Of a DNA stretch of 64,000 nt, positions 11,703 through 24,940 are shown piece after piece. The notes beneath the pieces were generated by a model that saw only the letters and a program-made list of their open reading frames with translations, was not told the origin of the DNA and searched no databases. Numbering within the stretch: the first letter of the stretch is position 1; each line of letters begins with the position of its first letter. The position numbers and the translations under genes are program-made. The stretch is from the NCBI RefSeq assembly GCF_000006565.2, contig NC_031478.1:6286212-6350211 (forward strand), given 5' to 3'. Origin of the DNA: Toxoplasma gondii ME49. Taxonomy: Eukaryota > Apicomplexa > Conoidasida > Eucoccidiorida > Sarcocystidae.

Positions 11703-14700
11703 TCAGGGGTCGAGTTCGCCGCCGACGATTTGGAGAGCCTGCATGCGCGGAAGCAAGACATGCGTTTTCCGCAACCGCTTTTCGGTTTCACTGTGTTGAG
11801 CAGTTGGATGCTCACTCGAAAACTAAACTGGCACGAACACCCCGAGCGTTTGTTGTGCAACGAACGAACAGAGCAACGAGAGGAGACCGCGTGCGAAGAA
11901 GAGCTTAGGGGGACAGGTGAGAGTCAAGCTCACGCACCGCGATTCAAGGACTCTGAAAAGGGAGGGAAACGTGTATGAGAGAGAGAGAGAGCGAGGACAG
12001 AGAGAAGCAACACAGAGCGGAGAGCAGGCTCGAGAAGACACCCGCAAAAGACACTCACCATCTTGCGGCGGATGTGGGGAATGTCTTTCTGTGAAAAATC
12101 AAAGCTTCGTCCGTCCGTGATGCATTCGGCCATTTGGCAGATGAAGACTCCACAATCAAAGCCGTTCGCTTGCTGCGGCGTGTATTTCTGGAAATGAACA
12201 GACACACCCAGAACGTCCAGCGACCTCTCAGGAGACACCTGGTTCCACACCCACAGGAAGACCTCGAAGAACCACAACTACGACGCATGTTGCAAAGGCT
12301 CTCGAGCCACGTGGCCTGCTTAGTATGTTCCTGTTCGAGCTGCATGTTCTTTACTCGCTGTTTGCCGCCGTCGTTTTTTCCGCCCTCTCTATAGTCGTTC
12401 CCCTGCCACAAGTGCCCGTCCTTGTTCACTTCCCTTCACGTTGCCCGTTCGTCGCTTTCGCTGAATCTCTTCTTCTCTGTCTGCGCCTCTTTCCTTCCCT
12501 CCCCGCCTTCGCACCTCTGAAGCAAAGTCGTCGGGGATGCACCACTCTTCAATGTCTTCGAGCGGCTTTCCTGCAGTCGAAAAAACAAGTTAGGGAGCGG
12601 CGACAGTGGGACTTTCAAACCACATGCAAGACGGCGGACCATTCAGTGGAAAGGCGCCCTGTCAATCACCGAAGAGACGCGAAAACGAAAGCAGCGCTCG
12701 AGACGCACACGATCGACGTTTGCAGAACTTTCGCGATGCACCCCTCCCCTCTTCTTACACCTGAAACCCAGAAGTATTCTTCATTCACAGGCGATTGATC
12801 GGCGCCAACGCTTGCTATCGTTTTCTGTTTTCTTCTTCTCTGTGCATGCTTCCCGCTATTTTATGCTGTCCCTCTTCGTTGTCTCTCGGCTTGATTGCAA
12901 AAATCGCGAGGCACTCAATCCGAGGCTACTCAATCCCTACCCCGTTTGTCGGCATGCTCGTCTTGGAGGTATCTCCGCATGGTTGCGAACCAGGTTTTGT
13001 TCGTGCCGCCGAGCGAGTCGAAAAAGTATATTTTTCTCTTCCCCTTCCTGCGAGGAGAACCGAGACGCGCGACTCAGACCCATAGCAAATGCAAACGCAT
13101 GCCAGAGCGATATGCATGCAGACAGACTTCTTCCATAGTTTTGGGGTGGTGCCCGTGACAAGCACGCAGACGTGAGGTAAGGAGTAGCACTCGGGAACTT
13201 TCTGCAGTAAGGGCAAGACACCCCAGAAACTCGGTGTCTCCGTGGCGGTGCCTTTCCGAGTAAGGCAGTCGCTACGCGAGAATATTGTGAAGTTCCTGCA
13301 GTACGAGATGGCCAAGGAAGTCAACTCGCAGGAGTCTCAAGAAACTGTCACGTGGATCCATTGTCTCACCTCATGTCAACGACGCCGAGAGTCCAGTGAA
13401 GGCGATTAACATGGAGGGGAATGAGGATGAGATCAACCGCGAAAATGTCCACATTTTGCCGCCGCGTCCATCTCTGAACAGTTCGCGCATGCAACCGTTC
13501 GTCCTCATCCGCCGGCAACATGCGACATCATGGAAAACGGATTTGCGTTTCTCTGTTTGCTAGCCTTCTCTGCTTGTCCAGTCAAAACTCTATACGCCTG
13601 CAAGCCCTTCTTAGTGCACGTGGTCACAGACGCACTTTTACCTCTCTCCCGATCTCGGTGTTTCCGTCAATGTCAATTTGCCTCCGCTCACGTCTCTCCG
13701 CGCCTCTCCCGTATATGTACATGTCTGTCGCTATTTCACTGGACATATGGCGATGCCGCGTCACTCTACCGACCTCTCTTCAATTTGCTCTAGCTCACTC
13801 GAACAGAGGCGAAGTCGTAGGTGACATCTGCACTGTGGCCGCCCGTCAGCTTCGCGTAGAAGAAAGTGTTGAAGAAGAAGGTCTTCCAAATGCTGAGAAA
13901 CACGGAGACAAAACAGAAAAGAAACTGAGGAGAGACACTTGAGAAGGGACTACCGAAACGGCGAAATTAAGCTTTCGACGCGCCCCCCAGGTGGAGACAT
14001 CTCCACATGCAAACCTCCCTCGAAGCCTCTTAGCGACGCGAGAACGTCTCCCCGCCTTTGTTCCAACCAGCCTACAACATGATGCAGAATAAACCAGCAC
14101 ACATATCACGATACGCGTCTTTTTAGTCTCCTCGTGTCTGCACGAATACGACAACCGCAGAAATAGGCGCGATAGAGAGAAGCGATGAAAGAGAAGGAAA
14201 GAGAATGGGCGAAGACGGAGAAAAAGAGAGAACAAGAAAGAGAGAGATGGAAGGAAGTTTCGACAGGCTTTTCGAAGAAAAGCCACATGTTACGGTCACG
14301 TGGAAGAAGGGAGACAACTGGGAACCGCAGCAGAAAGGAAAAGGAGTAGGAGCGGAATGAAGAGACGGAAGAACACAAGAGCAACACAGTCGGTACGAAG
14401 TCGAGACACAGCATTCTTGGTGGCGAAACGGAGGCGACCAGCTTCCGTGTGTGGGCTCTTTTGAGGACACTACGTGGAAGAGAATGAACGTACTTTTGTC
14501 CCAGAGCGCGTTGCTTCTTGTTACGCTCCTGCAGAACCAAGCGACAAGAAGGACGGAAATGTCTGCCAGACCAAGGGTAAAGAGAACAGAAGACGCTACA
14601 CAACGCTATCACGAAACATCGGCAACGACGCCTGTGGAGGGGAATCAATGCGAAAGAGGCTCTCGCCTGCAAAGGGAAGCGAACCCCTCCTGCCTGAGTT

Positions 14701-17700
14701 CGGTCGACTTCTATCCGTGCCGACAAACGGAACTTGAGCAGAAATGCCACGCGAGAAGACACGCTCGAGCAAGAGAAAGGCACCGTCCCGACGAGGTGTA
14801 CAGACACTCGAGAGGGCAACAACAGGCAGCGAGACGCGTACGGAACTGTGAAGGAAAAACACTGCACGCGAGCCTGCGCGAAGTAGGACCGAAGGAACAA
14901 CGCGATGAATGTTACCTGCAACATTTGCATGTAAAAGTTGATAACTTCGTCGTTCAGCCAGTTCGAGCCGTACAGACACTCGAGCTGTCCCCTGCAGGAC
15001 ACCGCAAAAAAGAAAAAAACACGGCGTAAACAGACGAAGGAGAACAGATAACAAAGACGAGCATGAAAGTAGAGGGGCCTATGCGAGGGAAAAAGGAGAG
15101 AAGACGAAAAGAGAGACTTTCCAGAGCCCGAGCGTCCACCCGAGAACGAATAATAGCCTACGCAGTCAAGCCGATATTGAATTTGTCGATGAGAACCGCA
15201 CTGGGGTCCGAACAAGTCAGCAGAGCTTCAGCTGCGACCAGCGCCTCTGCAACGGCACAACAGGCGACAGAACGAGAAGCGATGGAGAGGCGAAAACAAT
15301 ACTGGACAGGAAAGAGAGAAATCCGGGTCCTCGAAAGAGCAGAGCGACGCCAGCGAGGAAACAGAGAAAACACACGGTGGAAAAGCGAAGGCAAAAGGAA
15401 ACAGAAACCACCTCAGGAGGGAACGGTTCCTGGATAGGGTCTGGTCCATCTAGACAGCTGAGATGGAGAACGGAAGCGAAAATAGTAGTGGAAACGAAAG
15501 TCTCGCCCTCACGAAAAGAAGCACTCCGCTGGAGCGAGGATGCACAGCAGTCATAAAGATCGTGGCTGCCTGAATCTCATAACCGAATTCATCTTCAGAA
15601 TATCCCAGGCAGAAGTGTCTTCGCTAATTCGATTTGAGTTCTGCACTTTCGAATCGCAGATCATTTGTTTCCTCACCCTCATCGCATCTCATCGGCGACC
15701 TGCGATTCCAGCGAACGGGGACGAGGGGGAGAGGCGGTGGAGGCGGCTGCAGGAGCGCGAAGAGAACAAAAACGAAAAGGGAAACTGGACGGGTTAGGAA
15801 GACACAGAGAACGAAGAAGGGAACGAAGGAGACACAAAACTACCAAAGACACCGACAAGCGACAGACAAGAGACAACCGTTATCACCGGAGAAAGACCTG
15901 CGTGTGAGGAAACGCACATCCGTTGCGACGAGGAAAGCCATTCCTCCTTCTCTCTGTGCTTCCCCGTTCCTGCTGATGCTCACCTAGGAGAGGAATGCAG
16001 ATAGATACGCATGCGTAAGAGTGAACAGTACGTGCTTTTACGTAGGGGGGATGCATGCTTGACTACTGGAACAGACGACTACAGGCAAAGAGAGAGTATA
16101 CACTTCTTGATGTACCACAAAGAGAGTATCCACGTTCTTACTCTGGAGGAGAGGCGAAACATAGAGATTGGTGGCATTCGGTAGGTTTCCAAAATTCCCT
16201 TTTTCTCGCGTTTAAAAATGCCAAGAGACCCCTACCACTTTTAGCTTGGACAGAAGCTGCTCTCTGCGGTCGGGCAGCGTCTCGAGAATCCTCCTGGCAG
16301 ATCTCTCGCGCTCATGCAATAAATCCTGTTTTTCGCCACAGGAGCAGCACAGCAGCTAAACCACGTTCAGCGAGAGCAAAGAAAAAAAGGTCACCTTGTT
16401 TCAGCCTTCCTGGGAAGAACGCATCTGACGCGCGCGTAGAAAAACACAGAGAAGACGCCACAGTAGCAAAGAGGCAGGCGAAAAAACGGCAAAAATATCA
16501 ACTTTTCCCTAAAAAAAACGTTTCAGCACATCCTCCGACCTCATGCATAAACATGAAATACTCGCCTCGCCATGCATATATATACGTATGAATGTATATA
16601 TGTATATATGTATATATATATATATATACATATGAATTATATTTGGGTCTAGATATCTGTTCATATATGTGGTTCTATATGTGTGTACACATATGTATGC
16701 ATGCATATGTATCTGCATGCATTTGCATATGCCTGTCAACAAGTGAACTAATCAGATTCGAGGTCGAAAGAGAGCATCGATTTCATCCGAAACTTTTCTA
16801 CTAACGGGGGACGATCCCTTTCTTTCGTTTTTCTCGCAGAAAACTCCTTGTTCCTTCTCTCCCGTCCTTCGTCTTATCACAGTCATTTTCGTTTCGTTCG
16901 CGTTCATCTGCACGACCCCTCCCGCAGCTTCAGAAATTCAGTGTGTGTCTCGAGGTGAATCAGTTTTCCTCTTCACTGCCTCCTCATCCTCTCTCCCCGT
17001 TCCTTCTCCCTGCTCTCTTCTATCCTTCTGCTCTCGGTGTGTATGCGTCCTCGACGCTCTTCTCGGTCACACCCACGCCGCTCCTCGTTCCGCGTTTCTT
17101 GTTCAGCTCTCTCGTTCTTCCTCCGGTGCATCTCTTTCTTCTCTCCTTGGCTTCCTTTTTTCTCCCTCCTTTCTCTGTGTCGTAGCCTTGGCGCGTCGTT
17201 CCCCCTTCAGCGCCCACCAGTTTCTGTTGAAGAGACGCGGCATAGGATCGATACAGCTCAAGAGGTCCGTGTGCCGCTCGCACAATCGTCGCTTGACGGG
17301 CCTGGATTTCCTGGACTGTCTCTCTCCGCGTTGCCTCTTTCTTCGCCGTAGCCTGAAAGCCATCTGTCGAGAGCAGCCCTGCCGCGAAGAATGAAGACGT
17401 CGAACTTCCGCCAGTGCAGGGGACCTTGCTCCTGTCCGCAGCTGGCGAAGCCGCCGCGGGGAGATAGTCGTCCTGAGCGAAGGCCCAGATAGACGCAAAC
17501 GAGAGCCTCGCACAGGGCGGAAAGCGGAGGCGAGAAGGAAGGAAAGATAAATGAGACAGACAGACCGGACCGGCTCAAAGAAATGGAGAAGAAAAATATG
17601 GGCAACGAGGGACAAACAACACCTGGAAATACGGAGGAGAACAACGGGCATATCTCCACATATCGCTATGCGCTGTTTTGACGCCTCCACCTCCCTCCAT

Positions 17701-19126
17701 ATTGACGGAAAGCCACACACACACACAGCTGTGTATCCACTTCGACCCAGGTCTCCTTCGAAATGTAAGTGCAAGCATATGCATAAACAAACGCACATGT
17801 ATATAAATGCTTCTGAAATCCGCGAAGCGAACTGCATCGACAGAGGACAAAAACGCGACGACGGGCCGTGAGGAACAATCCTTAAGTGCATGGACGCCCC
17901 GAGACTCGTCTTCCCCTTCCTCTTGAACCGATCAGCGAACACCCCACCTTGTGTCCAGGACGTTTATTCTCCTCTCGGAGCAGAGAGACGAACGCATGTC
18001 GTCCTAGAAGTTGTTCCGTATTTCCGTCTCTTTCGCCGCACTGTGCACCTCCTCTTCGTTCCCCTCCACGCTCGCGCCCGCCTCTGTGCTGCCTCTCTGC
18101 TTCTTCGCCAGCTTGGTCGTGGTCGCTCTTCAGGCCATCCTGGCGCATCTGTGAACATGTTACGAGCTTGCTTCCTGAACCGTCTCGCTCGGCTTCCCAA
18201 AAAAGCGAGGCGGTCTCGCCTACGGGGGAATCTGGACTGTCTGTCTCGCGCTCCTGTGCGTCGAAAAACTCGAGTTCGGTGTCTTGGGTGGGGTGCCGCT
18301 CGTGCGGAGCTTCGCCCCGGTCTCGGAAGAAGTCCTCTTCGGCCTGTCGAGAAGAAGAGGAGAACGTGGCGACGGAGGTGTCAAAACAGAGGGAACGCCG
18401 TCTCTGTCTGTCCGCCGAGGCGACACCGTCTCTCGAATCCTTCCTCCTGGTGCAGTCTGCAGACCTGAGGTCTTCGTCCACCTCGGGGAGAAACGCGGGG
18501 GACGCAGAGCCCGCTCCCGCCGCCATGGGTGTCTGTACGCCTCGCGATGAAACGTGAGCGACGGTCTCGCGACCGGAGCCTGTCGGGAGACCGTGAGGGA
18601 GAGGAGAGGCGGCGCTTTCCTTGTAAAAGGAGAGAGTAGATAGCGAGTTACCAGACTGGACACGCTGAGACGCCATACAAAGACGAGGCTCAGCGGGAGT
18701 GGACAAAGCGGAAGCACAGGGCAGAGCGGCGGCGGAGAGAGCGAAGGCAGGACTACGCCTGGACGAAAGAGACCCTCCGTCTTCCCGCAGAGGGAGGCAA
18801 GACGCGAAGGCTGAGGAGTGCGAGGAAGATGCAGGAGGGGGCAGTGACGCAGAGGAGACAGAAGAGAGGAAGCGACGAGCTGGTGTCGAGGCAGAGAGGC
18901 TGCGGCGAGAGGCCAGCGAAAAATACGAGACAGAAGACAGGGGAGAGTGAGGAGAGAAAGAGCTGAGCAGAACTCTGCTGGCGCAAGAGGAGGGAGGGCA
19001 ACAAGGTGGGTGGCTCTGCGGCGACTCCGAGGAGGCGGACAACGAAGGTGTAGGCGCTCGAGGGAAAGAGAGTACACACCGCTGCCGTTCTCTCTCCATC
19101 TTTGACGGGAGGTCAACATACATCAT
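11703..19126 (-). CDS. Ulp1/SENP-family SUMO-specific cysteine protease (C48)
   Basis: The family processes SUMO precursors and removes SUMO from targets, often at the nucleus. Exons in transcript order: 19126-17948, 17472-17218, 16325-16239, one or more unplaced, 15457-15412, 15244-15162, 14991-14916, 14528-14494, 13892-13799, 13503-13370, 13035-12941, 12570-12515, 12187-12059, 11738-11703. From 15457 on, every phase agrees. Catalytic landmarks appear in order: WLNDEVINFY, FFNTFFYAKL, the histidine in NRLHWTLGVVD, the aspartate in YFFDSLGG, and the cysteine in QQANGFDCGVF. The N-terminal half (about 393 residues) is Ser-rich and low complexity, then a charged, probably coiled-coil segment. 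The start is one of two adjacent ATGs (19126 or 19123). The unplaced exon between 16239 and 15457 must add a length of 3n+2. Confidence 0.88.
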
Positions 19127-21050
19127 GGCCACACGAGAGGGGAAAAGTGACAAAGCTACTAACGCTCATACACTCGTGGGTGTACAGAAGCTCACATATA
19201 TGTGCGCATATTTATGCGCATGTGAATGTCGAGCTGATCGGGGCGATGCCTGGAAGAGGACGATTCGTAAAAAGACGTAGAGGAGCACGTAGGCGCCGAC
19301 AAAGAGAGCGACCGGAGCTTCCTCAGCTGCTTTTGGTTCTCTGCGTCTCCACGCTTCTCGGCGCAGCGCGGGAGAGATGCTCTCGCAGATGCAGATACAA
19401 GAAAAACAGACGCGAAGTCGCCCTCGATTAGACACCACGAACAGCGGCCACTCTCCAGGACAAGAGAAGGGAAAATTCCAACGGGGGGACGACAGACAAT
19501 GCCGGAAACCAAACGCGCGAGCAGAAGCGACTCTGCTGTGTACGTACACGGGAAAGGCCGTTTTTTCGGCGATAAAGAACGCAACGAGAAGTGGCACAGG
19601 GGAGCAGAAGGCGCAAACCGATGCAGGTTTACCCGCGTCACCCTTCTCTCCGTTTCTCCAGCAACCGTGCACATGCTGCACATGCACGCAAGCTAACTGT
19701 TGAAAAAGGACAACGAACTTGCCAGGTTGTCTCCGGTATTTTCCCACAGATTTCGGGGAAAAGAGAGGAAGCACACAAGTTGGTCGACCCGGTGGAGGCG
19801 CGTGGAGATGGAGTTGCGGTTTCGCAGTGGAAAAACTGTTCCAGTTGCACAAGGGACAAGCGGAGTCACTTCTCGGTCCACTGGAGAGGGTTCGTCGAAA
19901 AAAAGTGCAGGAGGGTGTCGCCTGTGTTCTGTCTGTGTCTCCGTTCTCGGACTGCTTAGCTTGAACGCAGATTTCATGAAAGAAGAAGCGTGTAGGCGTT
20001 GAATGTACCCCGACAGCCTGTGCGCCGTATTATCGTCAGAGGATCGATATCCCCTGACGTGGACTCTCGCTCTACCTCCGGTGTACATACACCTCAGGGA
20101 CGTCGGTATCTTGGCGACATCGACCACAGATGTGACAACTTCTCTCGTTCGTCCCTTTTTGTGCACGGCGCCCTCGTTCTCTCGCGTTCTTGACTCTCGA
20201 ACAGGCCAGCACCGCTCGGTTGTGTTTTCGTGACTTCCGCCTGATCTCCTTTTTCTCACACAACGGCTTCACTGCCACCGTTGTAAACAACACCTGTAGG
20301 TGATTGAGAGACGCAGCAAGTTGCTCTCGCCAACTACGGCGGGAACAACTCCTCCACTCGCGGCCCTCGCGGCGGCAAGCAAGATTCTTTCCTCACAGCG
20401 CTTTACTCGATTTAACTTGTACGAATGAGGACAACTAAGAATAGAACGGTATGCTTCTGAAGGTAACGGGTGCCGTCAATAAAAACATCGACCTTCCGTA
20501 CCGACCCGCTTCTTTCTTTCTCTGAGCTGGGTCTGCGGGACTCTCTGCTGTCTCTGCTTCACCCTCGTGCTTTTCTCTTCTTTTTCCTCCTCTTTCGTTC
20601 TCGCTTCCCTTTGAGCGCCTCGCTGTATCGTCACCTCCCTCTTCTCTTCTTCGCTGTCCTTCGACACACCTTGGCGACGGTTCCTTCTGGATAACTCCCC
20701 GTAATCTCTTTTCCTCAGGTGCGACTCTTTCTCCTCTCCTGTTCCCCCTTTCCTGTTCTCCCTGTCCTCTTTCTCCTCTCCTCTTCCCCCTCTCCTCTCT
20801 CTCTCCTCTTCTTGTCATCTTTTGCGTCTGTCCCCTCGACGGTTGCCGACGTTCGCAGCTCCAGTCTTCCTGTGTCTCTGCAATGCCTTCTTGGCATGCC
20901 GTTCTGTCGCCTCTCTCGTCTGCCAGTTTTCTTTCGTTCGACGCTTTCTGCGGACTTTCCTCTCGGCTTCCGTCTGCTGTTCCAGGATTTCCCCTCTTCT
21001 TGATTCTCTCCCTCTCTGCTGCTTCTCCGCCCTGCCGCTGCTTCTCCACG
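19127..21050. promoter_or_regulatory. Divergent promoter region, SUMO protease / RPA3
   Basis: The start codons of the SUMO protease (-) and RPA3 (+) face away from each other about 1.9 kb apart, so both promoters and 5' UTRs should lie here. From about 20500 to 21050 the + strand is very C/T-rich, typical of a Toxoplasma-type 5' leader for RPA3. Open frames across 19166-20400 on both strands look like composition artefacts. No specific element is assigned. Confidence 0.45.
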
Positions 21051-22564
21051 ATGTATGCCGGCATTGGTGACCCCTCCGGGGGATTTGGAGCTCCGGCGTA
21101 TGAGAAGTACCCCCGTGGCGAGGAAACGAAGACCTATCGGTGAGTTTTTTTCCCCGAGTTCATCGCATTTGACGCATCCTGCCCTCGGGGGCTTCTCAGG
21201 CGCGTCTAGTCGCAGCACTCCTGGACACCACGGCGCGACGGTTTTACGGTTTGACCGCGCTGATTTCGAGAAACGAGCGGCCTCTGTCGCCCCTCGTGAC
21301 GTTCCTGTCACCCTCTCGCTTCAAGTTCAGGCTTGGCCTTTTGCTCAATGCCGGAGAGTGGAAAGTTGTAGGACGAGCATTACTTTCAAGTAGATGTTCT
21401 TTTCTCCGTTTTCGTGTCGACAGGCTCGTCAATGGAAAGTTCCTGCCCCGCTACGTGAGTCAGCCAGTGCGACTCCTCGGCTTCCTCAAAAGCCTTGAAG
21501 AATCCGGATCTCGTCTTGTCTTCACAACCACCGATGGTGTGTCGCTGTCTTCTCTTGTTCACTCCCTCTTGTTCGTTGACTTTCATCGTCGTTTCTCTTT
21601 CTGCTTGTTCGGCTCCCTCTTCTGCTCTCTCTCCTTGCCACCGTTTCTCTGCAAGCTGCCTCCTTCCTTCTGCTCTCCTCGGTCTTCCTTCTCGCATCCA
21701 TCTTGACACGCTCCTCCTCGAGGCCAGCCGGAGTTCTGTGTTTGTTTTCTCGGCTGTATTTCCGCACTGCTTCGTCTCTCGAGTCCCTGGGTGGAGGACG
21801 CAGTGGCGTTCTTTTCACGAGGATTGCTTTCTGTCTCTTTGTCGCTCTCCTGTTTTTTTCTGTTCGTCGTTCTTGTCTTCTGCTCTTCGCTGCTCCTCTG
21901 GCGCGTTTCTTTCAGAAGGCGCCTCTCCACCCTGTGCGCTCTGCTGCTCTTCCGGTCCCCTCTTCATTACATTTGCTTCGCAGATGGTGTTCTTTCTCTC
22001 TGTCGGTTCCTCGCTTCTCCATTTCCTCCTACTACCCCCTTTCTCTCCTGTCCTCTTTTCTCGCTTTTCGTACCCCCTTTCTCTCTGTATTTCCTCGGTT
22101 CCTGCCTTCTCTACTCGTGCGTCTCTCCAGCTTCTGCGTCTGCGTTTCCCTCCCTCTTTTTCGCTTGCCTCAGGAGTGACCGTGTCCTGCGCCTTGGCGT
22201 CCCCCTCTTCGGAGGATGCAGCGACCATGGACAAAGTTTTGGCCGTGTGCGGAATTGTCTCTGCTGCGTCTCCTCCGCTGCTCACAGACGCATTCTTCAC
22301 CCCTCTGGGAAACGAGCTGAGTGAGTTTTCTCTCTTCGGAACGCGTGAAAAACAGCCGAACACACCTTTCACACGCGCATGCTTGCTCTCTCTTCTTCCC
22401 CACTAAGCGGTCTGTGTCTCCCTGTTATCAAATCATTTTCGCCCACTCTTCTTGTCTCTTCAGACTCAGAGCAGGCCGACGAGGTCGTCGCCCTGGCGCA
22501 CCACGACTTCTTCTCTCCGTTCTACTCTGCCGCCACCGACGCCCCCGCTGGGCATCCGCACTGA
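21051..22564 (+). CDS. RPA3: Replication protein A 14 kDa subunit (RPA3)
   Basis: RPA3 is the small OB-fold subunit that helps trimerise the single-strand DNA-binding RPA complex in replication and repair. Exons are 21051-21139, 21424-21536, 22174-22320 and 22464-22564, with consistent phases and a 149-residue product, close to the family size. After a Gly/Pro-rich leader come the hallmarks: RLVNGKFLPRYVSQPVRLLG for the first strands, GSRLVFTTTDGVTV, a DKVLAVCGIV strand, and the C-terminal helix EQADEVVALAHHDFFSPFY, which parallels the trimerisation helix of human RPA3. Intron 2 (21537-22173) is a long C/T-rich stretch. The call rests on pattern and length, not a database score. Confidence 0.8.
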
Positions 22565-24940
22565 TTCGGCTTATATTCGGGCAGATGGGGTCGAGCGTGG
22601 CAGCACCGTCGAAAAGGCCGCAGAGGCTTCGTGACAGCGCAGAAGTTCCAGAAAACGCAAACGAGTACAAGGAAGCAGAGGAGAGAACATGGGGCTGAAG
22701 ACTGCAGAAGAACGAAAAAAGCCTTTTAGTGGGTTCCGCTGAGTCGCGTTTGCAGAAGCGACAGTTTTTCTTGAACTGCGTAGACAAGGTAATATTACCT
22801 GTACCAGTATTGATTCTGCCTTCTGCGCTTGTAGCTCAATCTTCGGATAAATATGTATATGTATATATACAAGTAAATGAATCTGTGCTATGATGTTCCG
22901 GAACTCTTTCTCTTCGTTCTTGTTGAGTTCTGGATGAAGAGGAGCCCCATCTGCTGACTATCGAGAAAAGAGAGAAAACAAGAAATTTGAGACACGCGCC
23001 AACGGGAAGAGAGCCGGGAGGGTCTCCGAGCCCGTTTTTCTGCGTTTTATGTCACACAACTAACCTGGTCGTGAGTCCTCCACAACGCACAAACCGCCTG
23101 ACTCTCTGCGCCATTGTCTGTCTGGTTTTTCTCCACCTTTCTGTCCCTCGTGTCTTTCCTTTTCCCCTGTCTCTCTAGTTCCACGGACAGACTTGTCTCG
23201 AAGAGAAACATGCCTCTGTGGTAACCCACAGATTTACAAGTCAATAGGTACACACACATCCATATATGTGTATACGTGTCAGGATGCACGTGTCGTCACA
23301 AGTAACTTATTCCTCGAATTCTGTCCCCTTTCATATATATATATATATATATATATGGATTCTGGGAGACGGGGGAAGACCACGCAAGTCTCCGAATTAG
23401 AAGCGTTTTCCTCCAAGGAAATTTCTTGCGGGTGGTTCGAGCTTCGGATGTACGAGAGAAAGACCTCAGTCCACGCGTCGTCCTCTCCTCTCGGAGACTG
23501 TATTTGAACAGCGGTGACCACGAAACTCCCGTATGGAGTGTCATTGCATTCCTGCCTCGAAATAAAGTGAAATCAAGACTTTCTTTTCTATCGCAAAAAG
23601 CGGAGGCAGAGACGTCTTTAGGTTCTGGCAGTCAAGAAACTTAGCCGCCGATGCCGCGTCAACAGACACTTGAAGAAAATGCAGATATTCGTTCCTAGAG
23701 CGAGCAAATCACGATCGGTCTAGCACATTTCCAATCGTGTGTCTTCGCTGCCACTGTCGATAGGATCGGCAACAACAAAATAGTTTTTCTCTCGAATGTA
23801 ACCGATGACGAGCCACCTTCATGTCGTTCGTCACTGCTTGTACGAATCTACAAATGAGCCAAGTATTAAAGAAATTCATGTGCATTTCTAGTTACACATA
23901 TACATACATACATTATTACATCTGCATAGATGTATATACATATGCATGTATATTGGCAGAGATATTTACTTTTTTTGTAGGAGTGTCTCGATGTAAGCCG
24001 AGAGACATGGGAACGCTTTACTCACCAACGCATACGCTCGCTCTGGAACCCGTTTTCGCCTGTTCATCCGAGAAGCGCGGTCGAGACCAGGCGTGTGAGA
24101 AACGGATAGAGGTCGACGAGAGTATACGAAGAATTCTACGTTTTTTATGAAATTATGTGTAAGCAGAAGTCTGCTAGTGCTCTGCGGTTTATCAAACGAA
24201 ACGAACGGCGGGGTAATATGGTAATATCGTCGCTGCATTTATATACAAAGTCATCGGATCTGATAGCGTCGGGCGAATGCTAGACATCTGAGTAGCTCGC
24301 TACCAGAGCCGTGAACGCCGAGGCATCTGCATGCATACAATTGAGGTTTGTTCGCCTATAAGCCGAGACCCAGGAAACGCGGCATCGTTAACTCAGGGAG
24401 ACTTATCGGGAGGAAGAAACACAGCACGTGGTAAAGGGCGAACCGCTCGGAACGGGTCTTGCACAAGGGCCGGCGGCGAGGACTCGCACCTCAGATCGGC
24501 TTATACTAGGAGTGACTACGCGTAACACAAAATCGTTGGTCAAGAAAAAAAACACACAGCAGCAGAGGCCGGCACCGAGCGGTGGCACATTGTCGATCCG
24601 GGGACCGGAAACGAGAAAGGATGGTCTTAATACGGAAACCCAAGTCAGCCTACGCTCATGCAAATGCAGAAAAACACATGAAAATTCTTCCACTAACATA
24701 TGTATAGATAAATACTTATTCAGTATGCATGTATATATATATATATATACATATATACCCATACCCAAAGATGAATGTATATCAAGATACAGGCACACAG
24801 TCACATACATGTATATGTACAGAGAGGTGGAAGGACATAGGTATCGATTCAGAGGAACAGCGAAAGAAGAAGCTGGCAAGCTGAAAGACTCCGAAGATAG
24901 CGAAGGGAGGTGGCACCTGCTTTTCGACGTTCGCGCCTTC
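22565..24940. other. Convergent intergenic region, no supported gene
   Basis: This lies between the 3' ends of RPA3 (+) and the M16 protease (-). It contains (TA)n tracts near 23333-23356 and 24731-24757 and several short frames without start codons or motifs. A 259-codon + frame (24428-25207) begins at GTG and is mostly antisense to the protease's terminal exon, so it is not called. Confidence 0.4.
23333..23356. repeat. (TA)n microsatellite
   Basis: An uninterrupted TA dinucleotide run in the RPA3/M16 intergenic region. Similar runs occur at about 9102-9119, 16577-16633, 24731-24757, 26143-26166, 27265-27290, 27944-27969, 37286-37306 and 38425-38444. All fall in introns or intergenic DNA. 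Confidence 0.9.

Noticed and set aside
13250..13352. A + strand frame reading SLRENIVKFLQYEMAKEV inside a SUMO protease intron
   Set aside because: It looks helical, but it has no start, no splice partners in phase and lies wholly in an intron of a well-supported - strand gene.
18220..19119. 299-codon - frame overlapping the SUMO protease N-terminal exon
   Set aside because: It is a shadow frame of the Ser-rich, GC-biased coding exon and has no phase-compatible continuation.
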